A stretch of 64,000 bases of DNA, taken from positions 1-64,000 of the forward strand of contig CAUJHV010000034.1 in the NCBI GenBank assembly GCA_963205115.1. Direction: 5' to 3'. The translations under genes and the position numbers were made by a program. Shown in pieces: positions 43,558-52,300 of the stretch (position 1 is the stretch's first letter; each line of letters begins with the position of its first letter). The notes under the pieces are model-generated. The model saw only the letters and a program-made list of their open reading frames with translations. It did no database searches and had not been told where the DNA came from. Source of the DNA: Pseudomonadota bacterium (GTDB lineage Bacteria > Pseudomonadota > Gammaproteobacteria > Burkholderiales > Burkholderiaceae_C).

Positions 43558-44221
43558 GTCAATCGATCGGATGCGAAGCGTATGGGTCCTGCTGCTGTCG
43601 ATCATGCTCGTGGGTTGCGGCACGCGCTATGCCACCGTGCCCGACGGCGCCGGCCGCCCCGTGATGCTGCTGGGGCACGACCCGGTCGCGTACTTCACGC
43701 GCGGCCAAGCGGTGCGCGGCATGGCCGACCAGGCGGTGTCCCTGCCCGACCGCACGTACTATTTTTCGAGCGCAGAACACCGCGCGATGTTCCAGGCCGA
43801 TCCGGCCAAATATGAGCCCCAGTACGGCGGCTTCTGCGCCAGCGGGGCCGCGTTTGCGATCAAGCTGGGCAGCGACCCCACGGCCTGGCAGATCGAAGGG
43901 GGTCGCCTATTCATCTTCGGCGACATTCTGGGCAAGACCGCGTGGCAACTCGACCCCGCCTGGAATATCCGCCATGCGGACGCGGAATGGCCGCAGGCGC
44001 GCGACCGCGGCTGGCGCGCGCAATCGCTGATGCGCTACATCGACAAGGTGCCGCACTACCAGACCGGCGCACAGATCCGCGCCGAGTACGAGCGCCGCCA
44101 CCCCGGCCAGGCCTGGCCGCGCTACGACGTGGGCAGCATGCTCACCAACCTGTTCCTCAAGCCACCGGGCTGGCGCGCGGCCGAAGGCCACAGCCAGCCG
44201 GCGCTGGGCTATCCGCCCTGA
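43556..44221 (+). CDS. YHS-domain lipoprotein (first copy)
   Basis: 221 residues from the ATG at 43556, which a GGAGG about 10 nt upstream supports; ATG 43571 is an alternative. A lipoprotein signal (VWVLLLSIMLVGC) is followed by a YHS-type domain: LLGHDPVAYFTRGQAV, then YYFSSAEHRAMFQADPAKYEPQYGGFCASGAA, and GRLFIFGDILGKTAW. YHS domains are small metal- or cofactor-associated modules, and the function of these envelope proteins is unknown. A longer C-terminal tail is absent from the second copy at 44262. The two copies face each other across a 40-bp gap. Confidence 0.85.
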   Translation: MSIDRMRSVWVLLLSIMLVGCGTRYATVPDGAGRPVMLLGHDPVAYFTRGQAVRGMADQAVSLPDRTYYFSSAEHRAMFQADPAKYEPQYGGFCASGAAFAIKLGSDPTAWQIEGGRLFIFGDILGKTAWQLDPAWNIRHADAEWPQARDRGWRAQSLMRYIDKVPHYQTGAQIRAEYERRHPGQAWPRYDVGSMLTNLFLKPPGWRAAEGHSQPALGYPP

Positions 44222-44261
44222 AGCCCGCGGGCGCGCGCTCCGCGCGGGGCGTGCCTGAGGC

Positions 44262-44900
44262 TCAGGGCTTGGTGCCGGCCTTCGCCGCCGCCACGGCCTT
44301 GGCGATCTCGTCGCCGCTCTTGTAATGCGGCACGCGGAAGACCAGGCGCTTGCTGCGCTGCCAGAAGCTGTTGCTGCCGGCCACTTCCTCGCGCCAGTAC
44401 TTGTCGGCCAGCACGGTGTTGCCCTTCACGTCCAGCTCGAAACCGGACTTGGAGCCCGCGCCGCCGAAGATGAACAGGCGTCCGTTGTCGATGCGCCAGC
44501 TGTCGGCATCGCCGCCCCAGGGAATGCCGTAGGCGATGCCATTGGCGCAGTAGCCGCCGTATTGCGGCAGGTACTTCGCCGGTTCCTTGTCGAACAGCGC
44601 CTTGTGCTCGGCGCTCATGAAGCGAAAGGTCACGCCTTCGTAGACGCTCTTGAACTGCGGGGAGCCCGCGGCGTGGCGGCCCAGCGTCCAGTACGCGACC
44701 ACGTCGTGGCCGGCGAGGAAGACGCGCTCGTCGCCGTCCATGGCGATGGCGTTCACGGGTTTGAGCGGGCTGGAGGGATTCTGGGCATTCATCGCCGCAC
44801 AGCCCGACAGGCTCAGCACGGCAGCGGCGGCCATCAGCAGCACCCAGCGGCGCCCGGCAGCGGTGGCGGGTGTGGCGGCGGGAAACAGGGTCGTGGTCAT
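44262..44900 (-). CDS. YHS-domain lipoprotein (second copy)
   Basis: 212 residues from the ATG at 44900. The lipobox is LSLSGC, giving a lipidated Cys. The YHS core is the same as in the first copy (FLAGHDVVAYWTLGRHAAGS, FMSAEHKALFDKEPAKYLPQYGGYCANGIAYG, NGRLFIFGGAGSK). The start codon overlaps the ATP-grasp stop by 4 bp (ATGA), so the two proteins are translationally coupled and probably work together. Function is unknown. Confidence 0.87.
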   Translation of the reverse strand: MTTTLFPAATPATAAGRRWVLLMAAAAVLSLSGCAAMNAQNPSSPLKPVNAIAMDGDERVFLAGHDVVAYWTLGRHAAGSPQFKSVYEGVTFRFMSAEHKALFDKEPAKYLPQYGGYCANGIAYGIPWGGDADSWRIDNGRLFIFGGAGSKSGFELDVKGNTVLADKYWREEVAGSNSFWQRSKRLVFRVPHYKSGDEIAKAVAAAKAGTKP

Positions 44901-46243
44901 GGGGTGATGGCTCCAGAAAAATCGAAGGTGGTCGAGGTGCTGCCCGCCGCCGCGGATGCGGCGTGGGCGTAGGGTGCGGGCCAGCCCAGCAGCGCGCTGG
45001 CGCGCTCGCAACGCTGGCGCAGATCGGCGGCGTCGCGGCCGCCGAGGTGCAGGATGCCGTAGCGGTGGCTGCCCAGCCATTTGAAATCTCGCGCCAGGCC
45101 GTGGCCGGACTTGGGCATCACCATCAGCATCGCGTCCGGAAACTCGGCCTTCAGCGCGGCGCGTTGCGCGGCCGAAGGCATGGCCGGCAGCTGGGCCGCG
45201 GAGAAGGCGCGGTAGACGAAGCTGGCCGCCGCGCCGGCCACTGGCGCTTCACCCGTGGCCTGCTGGGGCGATTCGCCCATGGCCAGCGCCAGGGCCATGC
45301 GGTGGGCGTCCAGGCCGCGCACGCGCCGGTAGAGATCACCGAACTGCGAGGCCAGGCGCGGATTGAATTCGATCACCGTCAGGCGCCCGGTGGCCGCGTC
45401 GTGGAAGAACTCCATGTTGAAAAAACCATGGCGGTAGCCGGCGGCCTGCAGGAAGCGTGTGGCGACATCCACGGCCTGCTGCTGCGCAGCCGGCGCCAGG
45501 CGCGTGGGCAGCTCGAAGCGCATGAAGGCCTGCGTGCCCGGATACATGTGCGCGTCGACCACGCCCAGCACGTGCAACTGGCCGTCCTGCACCCAGCCGT
45601 CCAGGTTGTACTGTGCGGCCTGCACCGGCTCTTCCAGCATCAGGCGGTGCGCCGTGCCGGCTTGCGGCAGGAGCTCGTTCGCCACACGCTCGAAGGGCTC
45701 GACCAGGCGCCGGATGACCCACAACTCGCGCCGCCCGAAACGCGTGTGCGCATGCAGCTCGTCGCGGTTTTCCACGCGCCGCGCCAGCACGGAAAAGGCT
45801 GCCTTCACCGGCTTGACGAAGGCCGGGTACTGCAGGCCCGGCGGGATGGCCCCGCCGTAGACCGCGTCCAGGCCTTCGAAGCGCGGGCAGGCCTCGGGCG
45901 CCACCTCGCGCAGCAGCTCGCGGGCGTGCAGCTTGTGCTGGCAGGCGACGATGGATTGCGGCGTCGCGCCCGGCAGCCCGGCCCGCTCGGCCACCAGCGC
46001 GGCCGCCAGTGCGCCGAACTGCTCGTGGTGCGACAGCACCCCGGCCCAGCCGCGATCACGCGCGCGACGTGCCTGACGATCGGCAAAGCGCCGCAGATCG
46101 AAGGCGATCAGCCGCGCATTGCTGGGGAAGGCGAAGAGGTCGAAGCCCGCGCGGTCGAACCGGATCGACGGGGCATGCCGCGCATGCGCCTGGGCGTCCC
46201 AGTCGTAGTCGAACAGCAGGCCCACGCGCGGCGGCTGCGTCAT
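44897..46243 (-). CDS. ATP-grasp domain protein
   Basis: 448 residues. The order of motifs fits the ATP-grasp superfamily: VACQHKLHARELLREVAPEA, YPAFVKPVKAAFSVLARRV (ATP-lysine), LMLEEPVQAAQYNLDGWV and the Mg/ATP site FNMEFFHDAATGRLTVIEFNPRLASQF. Such enzymes ligate a carboxylate to an amine or thiol through an acyl phosphate. Neither the substrates nor the product can be named. It is coupled to a YHS lipoprotein gene downstream. The partner suggests an envelope-related product, which is inference. Confidence 0.85.
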   Translation of the reverse strand: MTQPPRVGLLFDYDWDAQAHARHAPSIRFDRAGFDLFAFPSNARLIAFDLRRFADRQARRARDRGWAGVLSHHEQFGALAAALVAERAGLPGATPQSIVACQHKLHARELLREVAPEACPRFEGLDAVYGGAIPPGLQYPAFVKPVKAAFSVLARRVENRDELHAHTRFGRRELWVIRRLVEPFERVANELLPQAGTAHRLMLEEPVQAAQYNLDGWVQDGQLHVLGVVDAHMYPGTQAFMRFELPTRLAPAAQQQAVDVATRFLQAAGYRHGFFNMEFFHDAATGRLTVIEFNPRLASQFGDLYRRVRGLDAHRMALALAMGESPQQATGEAPVAGAAASFVYRAFSAAQLPAMPSAAQRAALKAEFPDAMLMVMPKSGHGLARDFKWLGSHRYGILHLGGRDAADLRQRCERASALLGWPAPYAHAASAAAGSTSTTFDFSGAITP

Positions 46244-46455
46244 GCGCGGTCTCGACGGCAGGCAGGGATGGGGCGCTCGACACGCATGGCTGTCACTTCG
46301 TTGTCGTTTACGGCGAGGTTACACGGGCCGCTGAAACCTTGTCCGAAAGGGACCTGGATGGGATCGGGATTGGCAGGGATCCTCGGCGGCCTGGCGCACC
46401 GGCACCTCCGGCTGCCGCGCCGCGCAGGGCCTAGCACCCAGCCGCCGCGGCGCAG

Positions 46456-46788
46456 CTAGCCTGCCGCAGCAGCCGCGTCGCGCAGGTCGTCCCGCGCATG
46501 GCGCAGCACCGCGCGTGAGGCCGTCGATGCGGGCACGGCCATCGCGACGGCCACCGCCAGGTCGGGCAGCGCCGAGCCCGTGCCGAAGACGCCCAAGGAC
46601 GCAGCCATCACCGCCAGGTCAATCGTCAGGGCGATCCAGAGGATGCGCCGGTAGCGCGGATCGGCGCTCTGTGCGGGCTTGCAGGCGCCGCAGGCATCGC
46701 CGTCGGATTCGCAGGCGTCGGCACGGCCGGGCACCGGCACATCGGGCGCGTGGTCGTGTGCATGCGGGGCCCATGGCGACCCGATCAT
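46456..46788 (-). pseudogene. Internally deleted relic of a cation-diffusion-facilitator (CDF-like) transporter
   Basis: About 110 codons from the ATG at 46788 (a TTG at 46824 is possible). The N-terminus has the His/Cys-rich leader and ADPRYRRILWIAL, the first-helix start of small CDF-like transporters of about 200 residues. It then jumps straight to IDLAVMAASLGVFGTGSALPDL, which in those proteins belongs to the last third, and ends with SRAVLRHARDDLRD. The helices carrying the metal site (around the usual DxxxD motifs) are missing, so the frame looks like the result of an in-frame deletion of roughly 100-130 residues. It may still make a two-helix membrane peptide. The recognition is from recalled family sequence. 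Confidence 0.65.
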
Positions 46789-46820
46789 CGCGGGCCTGGC
46801 GTGGCCTTGATCGTTCCGAT

Positions 46821-46854
46821 ACAAAGAACAAAGGGCTGCCCCACTGGCAGCCCT
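46821..46854 (-). terminator. Intrinsic terminator of the sdh-gltA operon
   Basis: AGGGCTGCC and GGCAGCCCT pair perfectly (9 bp, 5-nt loop). On the minus strand the stem is followed by TTTGTTCTTTGT. It lies about 100 bp after the gltA stop and overlaps the possible TTG start of the CDF relic. Confidence 0.85.
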
Positions 46855-46957
46855 TCGGCGATCGTCTGTCGATCGGCATAAACCGCTCGACCGGTGAATC
46901 CCGCTCGCTCCGCGCGCAGGACCCGGCAGGCGCCGGACCTGCAGCCGCGCGCGCCGG

Positions 46958-48268
46958 TCAGCGCTGGTCGACCGACTTGACGTCGCGGCGCGCCGCGCCC
47001 GTGTACAGCTGGCGCGGACGGCCGATCTTGTATTCGGGGTCGCCGATCATCTCGTTGAGCTGCGCGATCCAGCCCACTGTGCGGGCCAGCGCGAAGATCG
47101 CGGTGAACAGCGGCACCGGGATGCCGATGGCGCGCTGCACGATGCCCGAATAGAAGTCGACGTTCGGGTAGAGCTTGCGGCTGACGAAGTAATCGTCTTC
47201 CAGCGCGATCTTCTCCAGCGTCATGGCCAGCTTGAACATCGGGTCGTCGTGCAGGCCGAGTTCGCCCAGCACTTCGTGGCAGGTCTCGCGCATCAGCTTG
47301 GCACGCGGGTCGTAGTTCTTGTAGACCCGGTGGCCGAAGCCCATCAGCTTGACGTTGGAGTTCTTGTCCTTGACCTGCTTGATGAACTCGCCGATCTTCT
47401 CGACGCCGCCGTTGCGCTGGATGTCTTCCAGCATGTTCAGCGCGGCTTCGTTGGCGCCACCGTGCGCCGGGCCCCACAGGCAGGCCACGCCTGCGGCGAT
47501 GGCCGCAAACGGGTTGGTGCCGGAGCTGCCGCACAGGCGCACGGTCGACGTCGACGCGTTCTGCTCGTGGTCGGCGTGCAGGATGAAGATGCGGTCCATG
47601 GCACGCACCAGCACGTCGTTGGGCTTGTACGGCTCGCACGGCGTGGCAAACATCATGCGCATGAAGTTGCCGGCGTAGCTCAGGTCGTTCTGCGGGTAGA
47701 TGAAGGGCTGGCCGACACCGTACTTGTAGGCCATGGCCACCAGCGTGGGCATCTTGGCGATGAGGCGGATCGCGGCCACTTCCCGATGCTGCGGGTTATT
47801 GATGTCCGTGCTGTCGTGATAGAAGGCCGACAGCGCGCCCACCAGGCCGGTCAGCACCGCCATCGGGTGCGCATCACGACGGAAGCCGCGCAGGAAGAAC
47901 TGCATCTGCTCGTTGACCATCGTGTGGTTCGTGACGAGCTTGTGGAAGTCCTTCTGCTGCTGGCCGTTGGGCAGGTCGCCCTTGAGCAGCAGGTAGCAGG
48001 TGTCCAGGAAGTCGCACTTCTCGGCCAGCTGCTCGATGGGGTAGCCGCGGTACAGCAGCTCGCCCTTGTCGCCGTCGATGTAGGTGATCGTCGACTGGCA
48101 GGACGCCGTGCTCAGGAAGCCCGGGTCGTAGGTGAATTTGCCGGTCTGGGCGTACAGCTTGCGGATGTCGATGACATCCGGGCCGTGCGTGCCCTTGTAC
48201 AGCGGCATGTCGATGCCGGGGCTGCCGTCGGAGAACGACAGAGTGGCTTTTACGTCGGAGGGGGTCAT
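46958..48268 (-). CDS. gltA: Citrate synthase (type II)
   Basis: 436 residues, the length of Gram-negative hexameric citrate synthases. It condenses oxaloacetate with acetyl-CoA. Landmarks are [47 protein letters not shown] with an active-site histidine, [15 protein letters not shown] with another, and [17 protein letters not shown] near the C-terminus. It follows sdhE by 89 bp and is the last gene of the sdhC-D-A-B-E-gltA series; an intrinsic terminator follows. Confidence 0.98.
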   Translation of the reverse strand: MTPSDVKATLSFSDGSPGIDMPLYKGTHGPDVIDIRKLYAQTGKFTYDPGFLSTASCQSTITYIDGDKGELLYRGYPIEQLAEKCDFLDTCYLLLKGDLPNGQQQKDFHKLVTNHTMVNEQMQFFLRGFRRDAHPMAVLTGLVGALSAFYHDSTDINNPQHREVAAIRLIAKMPTLVAMAYKYGVGQPFIYPQNDLSYAGNFMRMMFATPCEPYKPNDVLVRAMDRIFILHADHEQNASTSTVRLCGSSGTNPFAAIAAGVACLWGPAHGGANEAALNMLEDIQRNGGVEKIGEFIKQVKDKNSNVKLMGFGHRVYKNYDPRAKLMRETCHEVLGELGLHDDPMFKLAMTLEKIALEDDYFVSRKLYPNVDFYSGIVQRAIGIPVPLFTAIFALARTVGWIAQLNEMIGDPEYKIGRPRQLYTGAARRDVKSVDQR

Positions 48269-48357
48269 TTCACGTTCCCTTTCTCAATGATCGATCGGTC
48301 GGGTTGGGCCACCGGGAACGCTTGCCGCATGCCTGTCCCCGCGGGGGGCGCGGACAC

Positions 48358-48645
48358 TCAGGAGCGATCCTTCGTGTCCGGCGGAGACCGGCGCAGCAAT
48401 CCCAGCACTTCGTTCACTTCATCGGTGTCCAGCTCGCCCTGCGGCTCCTTGCGGCGCAGCAGCAGGTCGAGCAGGTCGTTGTCCGACAGGTCCATCAGGG
48501 TGGTGAGCCCCGCGGCCTGCCTTGTCGTGATCGTCTCCTCGTGGTGGCGGAAGAATCGCTCGATGAACAGGTCGTTCTCGAGCAGGCCTCGGCGGCAGCG
48601 CCACTTCAGCTTGCTCAACGAGCGTTCGTCCAGTCGAGTCTCCAC
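48358..48645 (-). CDS. sdhE: Succinate dehydrogenase assembly factor SdhE
   Basis: 95 residues, an all-helical small protein that helps covalent FAD attachment to SdhA. The signature RRGLLENDLFIERF contains the essential RGxxE (RGLLE), and the DNDLLDLLLRRKEP segment is also typical. It lies 31 bp after sdhB and before gltA, the standard Burkholderiales order. Confidence 0.95.
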   Translation of the reverse strand: METRLDERSLSKLKWRCRRGLLENDLFIERFFRHHEETITTRQAAGLTTLMDLSDNDLLDLLLRRKEPQGELDTDEVNEVLGLLRRSPPDTKDRS

Positions 48646-48676
48646 GCCGTCGCTTTCGCTGTGCTGAACGTCCGCG

Positions 48677-49381
48677 CTACACCGCGCGGCGGACCATCAG
48701 TTCTTTGATCTTGCCGATGGCCTTCGTGGGGTTCAAGCCCTTCGGGCAGACGTCCACGCAGTTCATGATGGTGTGGCAGCGGAACAGGCGGTACGGGTCC
48801 TCGAGGTTGTCGAGGCGCTCGCCCGTGGCCTGGTCGCGGCTGTCGGCGATGAAGCGGTAGGCCTGCAGCAGACCGGCCGGGCCGACGAACTTGTCCGGGT
48901 TCCACCAGAAGCTCGGGCAGCTCGTCGAGCAGCTGGCGCACAGGATGCACTCGTACAGGCCGTTGAGCTCTTCGCGCTCTTCCGGCGTCTGCAGGCGCTC
49001 CTTCTCGGGCGGCAGGCTGTCGTTGATCAGGTAGGGCTTGATCGAGTGGTACTGCTTGAAGAAGTCCGTCATGTCCACGATCAGGTCGCGGACCACGGGC
49101 AGGCCGGGCAGCGGCTTGAGCACCACGACACCGGGCAGGTCCCGCATGTTCGTCAGGCACGCCAGGCCGTTCTTGCCGTTGATGTTCATCGCGTCCGATC
49201 CGCACACGCCTTCGCGGCAGCTGCGGCGGAAGCTCAGCGTGGGGTCGACCGACTTCAGCTTGATCAGCGCGTCGAGCAGCATGCGCTCGGAGCCGTCGAG
49301 TTCGACGTCGATCGACTGCATGCGCGGCTTGTCGTCCTGGTCGGGGTCGTAGCGGTAGATCTGGAAGGTGCGCTTCGTCAT
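48677..49381 (-). CDS. sdhB: Succinate dehydrogenase iron-sulfur subunit
   Basis: 234 residues. The plant-type [2Fe-2S] cysteines are in [22 protein letters not shown]. The [4Fe-4S] and [3Fe-4S] sets are in [16 protein letters not shown] and [17 protein letters not shown]. It passes electrons from SdhA flavin to the membrane quinone site. It follows sdhA by 51 bp and ends in TAG. Confidence 0.98.
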   Translation of the reverse strand: MTKRTFQIYRYDPDQDDKPRMQSIDVELDGSERMLLDALIKLKSVDPTLSFRRSCREGVCGSDAMNINGKNGLACLTNMRDLPGVVVLKPLPGLPVVRDLIVDMTDFFKQYHSIKPYLINDSLPPEKERLQTPEEREELNGLYECILCASCSTSCPSFWWNPDKFVGPAGLLQAYRFIADSRDQATGERLDNLEDPYRLFRCHTIMNCVDVCPKGLNPTKAIGKIKELMVRRAV

Positions 49382-49432
49382 GTGCTGTTGACCTTGTTCA
49401 GAGCGTCCGATGGGTTCAGGGGGGCGTGTGCG

Positions 49433-51229
49433 TCAGAACGTGCGCACCTTGGGCGGCACGGATTCGACGGTCAGCGGCTTCAGGTTCACCGGCTTGTAAT
49501 CGAGGCGGCTGCCTTCGGAATACCACAGCGTGTGCTTCATCCACTGCTTGTCGTTGCGACCCAGCGGGAACTCGGCATCGTCGGCGCCACGCTCGTAGTC
49601 GTTGACGGTGTGGGCACCACGGCATTCGTGGCGCGCGGCAGCGGAGACCATCGTGGCACGTGCGGCCTCGATCAGGTTCTCGACCTCCAGGGCCTCGATG
49701 CGCGCGGTGTTGAAGATCTTGCTCGTGTCCTTCAGGCCGATGTTCTTGACACGCTCGGCCAGGGCTTCGATCTTGGTGACGCCGGCATCCATGATGGCCT
49801 GCGTGCGGAAGACGCCCGCGTGCTGCTGCATGGCCGCGCGGATGTCGTTGGCGACGTCCTGCGCGTATTCACCGGAGGTGGCGGCTTCGAGCTTGGCGAT
49901 GCGCGCCAGCGAGGCGTCGGCCGCATCGGCGGGCAGCGGCTTGTGGTTCTTGGTCTGGCCCACGTGCTCGGCGATGTGCAGGCCGGCGGCGCGGCCGAAG
50001 ACCAGCAGGTCCAGCAGCGAGTTCGTGCCCAGGCGGTTGGCGCCGTGCACGCTGACGCAGGCGCATTCGCCCACGGCATACAGGCCGTTGACCACTTCGC
50101 GCGGGTTGCCGGCCTTGGGCACGACGACCTGGCCGTGGATGTTCGTCGGAATGCCACCCATCTGGTAGTGGATGGTGGGCACCACGGGGATCGGCTCCTT
50201 CGTGATGTCGACGTTGGCGAAGTTGTGGCCGATCTCGAACACGCTGGGCAGGCGCTTGAGGATGGTGTCGCCGCCCAGGTGGGTCATGTCGAGGTTGATG
50301 TAGTCCTTGTTGGGACCGCAGCCGCGACCTTCCTTGATCTCCTGGTCCATGCAGCGCGAGACGAAGTCACGCGGTGCCAGGTCCTTCAGCGTGGGCGCAT
50401 AGCGCTCCATGAAGGGCTCGCCGTGCACGTTGCGCAGGATCGCGCCTTCACCGCGGCAGCCTTCGGTCAGCAGCACGCCCGCGCCGGCCACGCCGGTGGG
50501 GTGGAACTGCCAGAACTCCATGTCCTGCAGCGGAATGCCTGCACGCGCGGCCATGCCCAGGCCGTCGCCGGTGTTGATGAAGGCGTTGGTGCTGGCGGCA
50601 AAGATGCGGCCGGCGCCGCCGGTGGCAAACAGCGTGGTCTTGGCTTCGAGGATGTGGACGTCGCCGGTTTCCATCTCCAGCGCGGTCACGCCCAGCACAT
50701 CGCCGTCGGCATTGCGGATGAGGTCCAGCGCCATCCACTCGACGAAGAAGTTGGTGCGCGCCTTCACGTTCTGCTGGTACAGCGTGTGCAGCATCGCGTG
50801 GCCGGTGCGGTCGGCCGCGGCGCAGGCGCGCTGCACGGGCTTCTCGCCGTAGTTCGCGGTGTGGCCGCCGAAGGGGCGCTGGTAGATCGTGCCGTCCGGG
50901 TTGCGGTCGAAGGGCATGCCGAAGTGTTCGAGCTCGTACACGACGTTCGGCGCTTCGCGGCACATGAACTCGATCGCGTCCTGGTCGCCCAGCCAGTCAC
51001 TGCCCTTGACGGTGTCGTAGAAGTGGTAGTGCCAGTTGTCCTCGCTCATGTTGCCCAGCGAGGCGCCGATGCCGCCCTGCGCCGCGACCGTGTGCGAGCG
51101 CGTGGGGAACACCTTGGACAGCACGGCCACGTTCAGGCCCGCGCGCGCCAGGCGCAGCGAGGCCTGCATGCCCGAGCCGCCTGCGCCGACGATGACGACG
51201 TCGAATTTTCTTCTTGGAAGTTGCGCCAT
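49433..51229 (-). CDS. sdhA: Succinate dehydrogenase flavoprotein subunit
   Basis: 598 residues from the ATG at 51229; upstream codons in the frame belong to sdhD territory. The FAD-binding start is FDVVIVGAGGSGMQASLRLA. The covalent-FAD histidine is in SHTVAAQGGIGASLGN, with the substrate-site HPTGVAGAGVLLTEGCRGEG and the arginine loop further on. It oxidises succinate to fumarate on the cytoplasmic face. It lies 5 bp after sdhD. Confidence 0.98.
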   Translation of the reverse strand: MAQLPRRKFDVVIVGAGGSGMQASLRLARAGLNVAVLSKVFPTRSHTVAAQGGIGASLGNMSEDNWHYHFYDTVKGSDWLGDQDAIEFMCREAPNVVYELEHFGMPFDRNPDGTIYQRPFGGHTANYGEKPVQRACAAADRTGHAMLHTLYQQNVKARTNFFVEWMALDLIRNADGDVLGVTALEMETGDVHILEAKTTLFATGGAGRIFAASTNAFINTGDGLGMAARAGIPLQDMEFWQFHPTGVAGAGVLLTEGCRGEGAILRNVHGEPFMERYAPTLKDLAPRDFVSRCMDQEIKEGRGCGPNKDYINLDMTHLGGDTILKRLPSVFEIGHNFANVDITKEPIPVVPTIHYQMGGIPTNIHGQVVVPKAGNPREVVNGLYAVGECACVSVHGANRLGTNSLLDLLVFGRAAGLHIAEHVGQTKNHKPLPADAADASLARIAKLEAATSGEYAQDVANDIRAAMQQHAGVFRTQAIMDAGVTKIEALAERVKNIGLKDTSKIFNTARIEALEVENLIEAARATMVSAAARHECRGAHTVNDYERGADDAEFPLGRNDKQWMKHTLWYSEGSRLDYKPVNLKPLTVESVPPKVRTF

Positions 51230-51234
51230 GACGA

Positions 51235-51597
51235 TCAGAGCCTCCAGAGCACTTGGATGAACCAGCCGGCACAGCCGACCAGCCAGACGATGGTGAATAC
51301 CTGCAGGGTCAGGCGCAGGCCGACCGGCTTGATGTAATCCATCCAGATGTCGCGCATGCCCACCCAGGCATGCCACGCCAGCGAGACGAAGACCACGAAG
51401 GTCAGGAACTTCATCCACTGCGGCGTGAAGATCGCCGACCAGCGGTAGTAATCGAGCGTGCCGCCGAACAGCATCTGCACGCCCAGCACGAGCGTGAACA
51501 GCGCCATCAGCACCGCCGTGACGCGCTGGCTCAGCCAGTCGCGGAAGCCGTAGTGCGCGCCGACGACCAGGCGCTTGGATCCGTAGTTTGTTGCCAT
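51235..51597 (-). CDS. sdhD: Succinate dehydrogenase membrane anchor subunit SdhD
   Basis: 120 residues with three hydrophobic helices (for example AVLMALFTLVLGVQMLF, FLTFVVFVSLAWHAWVGM, LQVFTIVWLVGCAGWFI). The GAHYGFRDWLSQRVTA start and AWHAWVGMRDIWMDYI block, with quinone- and haem-side residues, mark it as SdhD. It begins 16 bp after sdhC. Confidence 0.95.
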   Translation of the reverse strand: MATNYGSKRLVVGAHYGFRDWLSQRVTAVLMALFTLVLGVQMLFGGTLDYYRWSAIFTPQWMKFLTFVVFVSLAWHAWVGMRDIWMDYIKPVGLRLTLQVFTIVWLVGCAGWFIQVLWRL

Positions 51598-51613
51598 GTG
51601 CAGTCTCCTGGAC

Positions 51614-52042
51614 TCAGAACGCGCCGAACATCCTGGCGGCCACCAGCAGCGTCACCAGCACGGCCAGCAGGAAGCTCATCACCGCCGAATTGCGGCCCTG
51701 CTCCTTGCTGACGCTGTGCGTGACGTCCATCCAGACGTGGCGCAGGCCGGCGAAGAAATGGACCATGTACGCGAAGAGCAGGCCCAGGGCGATGAGCTTG
51801 TAGATGACACCCGGCAGGCCCAGCGCGCCAGCCGTGAACAGGCTGGAGAAGCGCTCCCAGCTCATCTCGGAGGTGACGCTCACGTCGAACAGCCACACCA
51901 GGAAGGGCAGCATCAGGAAGAGCACCGCACCGGTGATGCGGTGGGCGATCGACACCAGGCCCGCTGCTGGCAGACGGTAGGTCCTGATCTGCGAGACATG
52001 GATGTTGCGGAACTCGGGGCGCGGCTTGCTCATCTCGGCCAT
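51614..52042 (-). CDS. sdhC: Succinate dehydrogenase cytochrome b556 subunit SdhC
   Basis: 142 residues with three membrane helices. RPEFRNIHVSQIRTYRLP, then SIAHRITGAVLFLMLPFLVW, is the family N-terminus with the quinone-site SIxHR. HFFAGLRHVWMDVTHS holds the haem-ligand histidine region. It is the first gene of sdhC-D-A-B-E-gltA, and its promoter must lie in the 256-bp gap before gntR, which also holds a dispersed repeat. Confidence 0.95.
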   Translation of the reverse strand: MAEMSKPRPEFRNIHVSQIRTYRLPAAGLVSIAHRITGAVLFLMLPFLVWLFDVSVTSEMSWERFSSLFTAGALGLPGVIYKLIALGLLFAYMVHFFAGLRHVWMDVTHSVSKEQGRNSAVMSFLLAVLVTLLVAARMFGAF

Positions 52043-52239
52043 CGTTCGTCCTCAGTCGTCGTTCTGTTCGGGGAATCGGGTCTCGTTTGCCGGCAGGCGG
52101 CAGCGGCGAAACCCATCAAGTTTATTGCATCGCATCAAACTGACACCGCGGCTACGAATCCTTGCAATCCGTCGATCGGCAAACCCTGAGGTGCGCCGGG
52201 TTTTTTCGACAGGTTGCGCGCATCGCGACCAAGCGGACT

Positions 52240-52300
52240 CATGGGTGTACCTTCGGGCTGCGCCCTCCGGAATTCGCCCTTGGGGCGGCCCGGCGGGCTC
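52240..52300. repeat. 61-bp dispersed repeat, copy A
   Basis: From CATGGG through TACCTTCGGGCTG and GGCGGCCCGGC to GGCTC this stretch matches 62632-62692 at about four of five bases with no gaps. It is rich in short complementary blocks (GCCC/GGGC). It covers the last bases of the GntR gene and lies in the gap before sdhC. It looks like a REP-type intergenic element. Confidence 0.6.

Noticed and set aside
44897..46243. Glutathione synthase or carbamoyl-phosphate synthase
   Set aside because: Only the general ATP-grasp pattern is present; none of the substrate motifs of those enzymes is seen, so no specific name is given.
48773..51337. 854-codon plus-strand open frame opposite sdhB/sdhA
   Set aside because: Antisense to two canonical subunits with all cluster and flavin motifs.
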